Shown: positions 7,311 to 9,056 of the stretch, piece after piece | Layout of the letters: each line of letters starts with the position of its first letter | How positions within the stretch are numbered: position 1 is the stretch's first letter | Origin: Pseudomonadota bacterium | GTDB taxonomy: Bacteria > Pseudomonadota > Alphaproteobacteria > Rhizobiales > Xanthobacteraceae | Reading direction: 5' to 3' | NCBI GenBank assembly: GCA_963205465.1 | Contig: CAUJKG010000265.1 | Coordinates: 1 to 9,056, forward strand | Length of the DNA stretch: 9,056 nt | Notes under the pieces: model-generated | The model's input: the letters and a program-made list of their open reading frames with translations, nothing else | Told to the model about the DNA's origin: nothing | The model's database searches: none | Translations under genes and position numbers: made by a program

Positions 7311-8513
7311 TCAGCTGCGCCGGTCGGAGCTGTCGCCGACATGCGCATCTCTGCCCGCATGCCAGCCGACCAGCGCCTGTCCGATCGCGCAGACGGCGAG
7401 CATCCAGAGCGGCACGACCCAACCATGCGACCAGTCATGAAGCGCACCGAACAAGACCGGACCGGCAGCTGCGATCCCGTAACCGACCGATTGCGCCATG
7501 CCTGACAAAGCCGCGGCCTGCTGTGCGTTCGAAGCCCGCATCACGAAAAATGCAAGCGCGAGCGGAAAGCAGAAACCGAGCGCGATGCCCGAAAAGACGA
7601 CCCAGAACACCGTGAACTGCGGCAGAAAAATCAGACCGATATAACCTGCCAGCATCGCCAAGCTGAAGAACGCACTCATCGCGCGTTGGTCCTTGAAGCG
7701 CGCGACCATCAGCGGAAAGACGAAGCCGACCGGAATGCCGAGTGCGGGAAACAGCGCGACCAGCCAGCCCGCGCTCACCGGCGAATAGCCCTGGTCCTGC
7801 AAAATCGAAGAGAGCCAGCTCAACACCGTGTAGAAGCTCATGGATTGCAGCCCCATGAACAACGTCACGTTCCAGCCGAGCTTCGAACGCCAGACGCTTC
7901 GCACCGCCGTCCCACTAGGGTCCGCGAGCGGCCGGGTTGCGCTCTTCAGCAGCGGCAACAGGATAAGTGCGGTCAAGATCGCGGGCACGAACCAGACCGC
8001 GAGCGAGCCGCGCCAGCCGCCTGGCAGAGTCTGCGCAAGCGGCACGGCAATGCCGGAGGATATCGAGGCAAACATACCGAGCGTGGTCGCATAGACGCTC
8101 GTCATCAGGCCGATCTTGTGCGGGAAATCACGTTTGATCAGTCCAGGGACCAGCACGTTACAGACCGCGATCGCCGCAGCGAGCAAAATCGAGCCTGCAT
8201 AGAGCAAGAAAAGCGAGGGCGCGGAACGAAGCAATATGCCGGCCGAGAGCACGAGCAGCGAAAGGAAGATCGCCCGCTCCATGCCGAGCCTGGCGCCGAC
8301 CGCCGCAGCCCAGGGCGATATCACCGCAAATACTGCGAGCGGGATCGAAGTCAGCAGCCCCGCCATCAGCGCCGACAGGCCCATGTCGTGGCGGACGAAC
8401 TCGAGCACCGGACCGACAGCGGTAATCGCCGGCCGCAGGTTCATCGAAATAAGGAAGATCACCACCACCAGCAGCAAACCGCCGGCGGCCGATTTCAAGG
8501 TATTTTGCGTCAC
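7311..8513 (-). CDS. MFS transporter, CynX/NimT family
   Basis: A 400-residue integral membrane protein with about 12 hydrophobic segments. The early motif NLRPAITAVGPVL, then GLSALMAGLLTSIP, and the GARLGMERA loop are typical of the CynX/NimT (YycB) branch of the major facilitator superfamily, which includes cyanate and 2-nitroimidazole transporters. The true substrate cannot be read from the sequence, and no cyanase gene is nearby. The start is a GTG at 8513 with GAAGG seven bases upstream. The gene converges on ptsH with only 31 bases between stops and no clear terminator. Its 5' end faces ahcY across a 197-base region, so the two might share control elements. The C-terminal tail, about 15 residues, is polar. 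Confidence 0.9.
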   Translation of the reverse strand: MTQNTLKSAAGGLLLVVVIFLISMNLRPAITAVGPVLEFVRHDMGLSALMAGLLTSIPLAVFAVISPWAAAVGARLGMERAIFLSLLVLSAGILLRSAPSLFLLYAGSILLAAAIAVCNVLVPGLIKRDFPHKIGLMTSVYATTLGMFASISSGIAVPLAQTLPGGWRGSLAVWFVPAILTALILLPLLKSATRPLADPSGTAVRSVWRSKLGWNVTLFMGLQSMSFYTVLSWLSSILQDQGYSPVSAGWLVALFPALGIPVGFVFPLMVARFKDQRAMSAFFSLAMLAGYIGLIFLPQFTVFWVVFSGIALGFCFPLALAFFVMRASNAQQAAALSGMAQSVGYGIAAAGPVLFGALHDWSHGWVVPLWMLAVCAIGQALVGWHAGRDAHVGDSSDRRS

Positions 8514-8571
8514 TTCGGGCCTTCAGGATCGTTTCGAGCGCGCTTATAGCGTCCCGAAACACAAAATACGC

Positions 8572-8593
8572 GACATAAAGAAATCTTTATATC
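8572..8593. promoter_or_regulatory. AT-rich palindrome upstream of ahcY, probable SahR-type operator
   Basis: Perfect arms ATAAAGA (8575-8581) and TCTTTAT (8584-8590) flank a central AA. Flanking GA and TC extend the symmetry with one mismatch to 22 bases. It stands out as AT-rich in GC-rich surroundings and lies five bases upstream of the ahcY -35. SahR, an ArsR-family regulator responding to S-adenosylhomocysteine, controls ahcY in several proteobacteria. As I recall, its sites resemble this ATAAAGATATCTTTAT-like palindrome. The palindrome is seen directly; the regulator is inferred. Confidence 0.65.
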
Positions 8594-8597
8594 TTGG

Positions 8598-8626
8598 TTG
8601 CCCGGCCCGGATCGGGCTGCTATAGC
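8598..8626 (+). promoter_or_regulatory. Candidate sigma-70 promoter of ahcY
   Basis: TTGCCC (8598-8603) and TATAGC (8621-8626) are separated by exactly 17 bases. That is four of six matches to each consensus hexamer. Transcription would begin near 8633, giving a leader of about 78 bases. The spacer contains the inverted repeat GCCCG-GAT-CGGGC. The upstream palindrome at 8572-8593 would place a bound repressor at the edge of the -35. Confidence 0.5.
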
Positions 8627-8663
8627 CACGCCCGAAATTGCGCGGGTCTCCTGCGCCGGTTCC

Positions 8664-8697
8664 TCTTTTCACGCGCAACATCTTTTCACGTTCAACA
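8664..8697 (+). repeat. Tandem 17-base direct repeat in the ahcY leader
   Basis: TCTTTTCACGCGCAACA (8664-8680) is followed with no gap by TCTTTTCACGTTCAACA (8681-8697), identical at 15 of 17 positions. The second copy ends three bases before the AAGGA ribosome binding site (8701-8705) of ahcY. It looks like a duplication in the 5' untranslated leader. Function is unknown. Confidence 0.75.
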
Positions 8698-8710
8698 TCG
8701 AAGGATCGTC

Positions 8711-9056
8711 ATGACGGCTGCCGCCCAAGACTACATCGTTGCCGATATCGGACTCGCCGACTTCGGCCGCAAGGAACTCTCGCTGGCCGAGACTGAAATG
8801 CCGGGCCTGATGGCGACGCGCGAAGAATATGGCCCGAAGCAGCCGCTGAAGGGCGCGCGCATTGCCGGCTCGCTGCACATGACGATTCAGACCGGCGTGT
8901 TGATCGAAACGCTCAAAGCGCTCGGCGCGGATATCCGCTGGGTCTCGTGCAACATCTATTCGACACAGGATCACGCGGCCGCTGCGATCGCAGCCGCCGG
9001 CATTCCTGTCTTCGCCGTGAAGGGCGAAACGCTGAAGGAATACTGGGACTACACCG
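8711..9056 (+). CDS. ahcY: S-adenosyl-L-homocysteine hydrolase, 5' part only
   Basis: Adenosylhomocysteinase is a cytoplasmic NAD-dependent enzyme that splits S-adenosylhomocysteine into adenosine and homocysteine, keeping methylation reactions running and returning homocysteine to methionine synthesis. The window holds 115 codons of a protein usually near 470 residues; the rest, including the NAD-binding domain, lies beyond the right edge. Recognisable are DYIVADIGLADFGRKELSLAE, the substrate-site GSLHMTIQT (His56, Thr58) and VSCNIYSTQDHAAAA with Cys80, Asn81 and Asp87. The ATG at 8711 has AAGGA five bases upstream and matches the family N-terminus. The gene has its own promoter region with an AT-rich operator and a tandem repeat, so it is independent of the phosphotransfer genes before it. 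Confidence 0.97.
   Translation, partial: MTAAAQDYIVADIGLADFGRKELSLAETEMPGLMATREEYGPKQPLKGARIAGSLHMTIQTGVLIETLKALGADIRWVSCNIYSTQDHAAAAIAAAGIPVFAVKGETLKEYWDYT

Noticed and set aside
7686..8549. 287-codon plus-strand open frame
   Set aside because: Antisense to the MFS gene. The product is His/Arg/Gln-rich with no recognisable domain.
8594..8710. SAH or SAM riboswitch in the ahcY leader
   Set aside because: I could not fit a recognisable pseudoknot or conserved core. The leader is mostly a tandem repeat. A covariance-model search would settle it.

Overview
The window is about 9 kb of GC-rich chromosome (roughly 60% G+C or above, judged by eye). Its gene order is pckA, chvI, chvG, hprK, an EIIA-Man gene, an HPr gene and ahcY, which is characteristic of Alphaproteobacteria and especially Hyphomicrobiales (Rhizobiales). 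The proteins look closest to the Nitrobacteraceae/Xanthobacteraceae side of that order. This is a judgement from remembered protein sequence, and the genus cannot be fixed here.

Layout. Bases 1-1571 (minus) are PEP carboxykinase, cut at its 3' end by the window edge. Bases 1790-2518 and 2636-3106 (both minus) are two paralogous FMN/heme-type split-barrel proteins (HugZ-like), a longer one with a C-terminal DUF2470 domain and a shorter one without it. From 3284 the plus strand carries the response regulator ChvI and the sensor kinase ChvG. These are followed by short-form HPr kinase (1-base stop/start overlap), a Man-type EIIA (after a 98-base leader) and HPr (1-base gap). A CynX/NimT-type MFS exporter gene converges on HPr from the minus strand (7311-8513). 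The plus-strand ahcY begins at 8711 and runs off the right edge.

How the genes fit together. In related bacteria ChvG/ChvI senses acid or envelope stress and controls, among other things, pckA. HprK phosphorylates HPr on serine, while the EI-HPr-EIIA chain moves phosphate onto histidine. No sugar permease is encoded here, so the PTS part is a regulatory phosphorelay linking carbon or PEP status to ChvG/ChvI. PckA makes the PEP that feeds this relay. AhcY recycles S-adenosylhomocysteine and is a separate unit with its own promoter.

Most of the genes are ordinary members of known families. The less explained material lies between them. There is a candidate 11-base direct repeat upstream of pckA, with related half-sites upstream of chvI. 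The chvI-chvG gap holds a perfect 15-base palindrome. The EIIA gene has a structured leader with a nine-codon ORF whose stop overlaps its start. An AT-rich palindrome abuts the ahcY promoter, and a tandem 17-base duplication sits in the ahcY 5' leader. I found no mobile element, CRISPR array, tRNA, rRNA or clear intrinsic terminator. I do not see a wholly new system. The strongest leads are the EIIA leader, the ahcY control region and the HugZ pair inserted between pckA and chvI.
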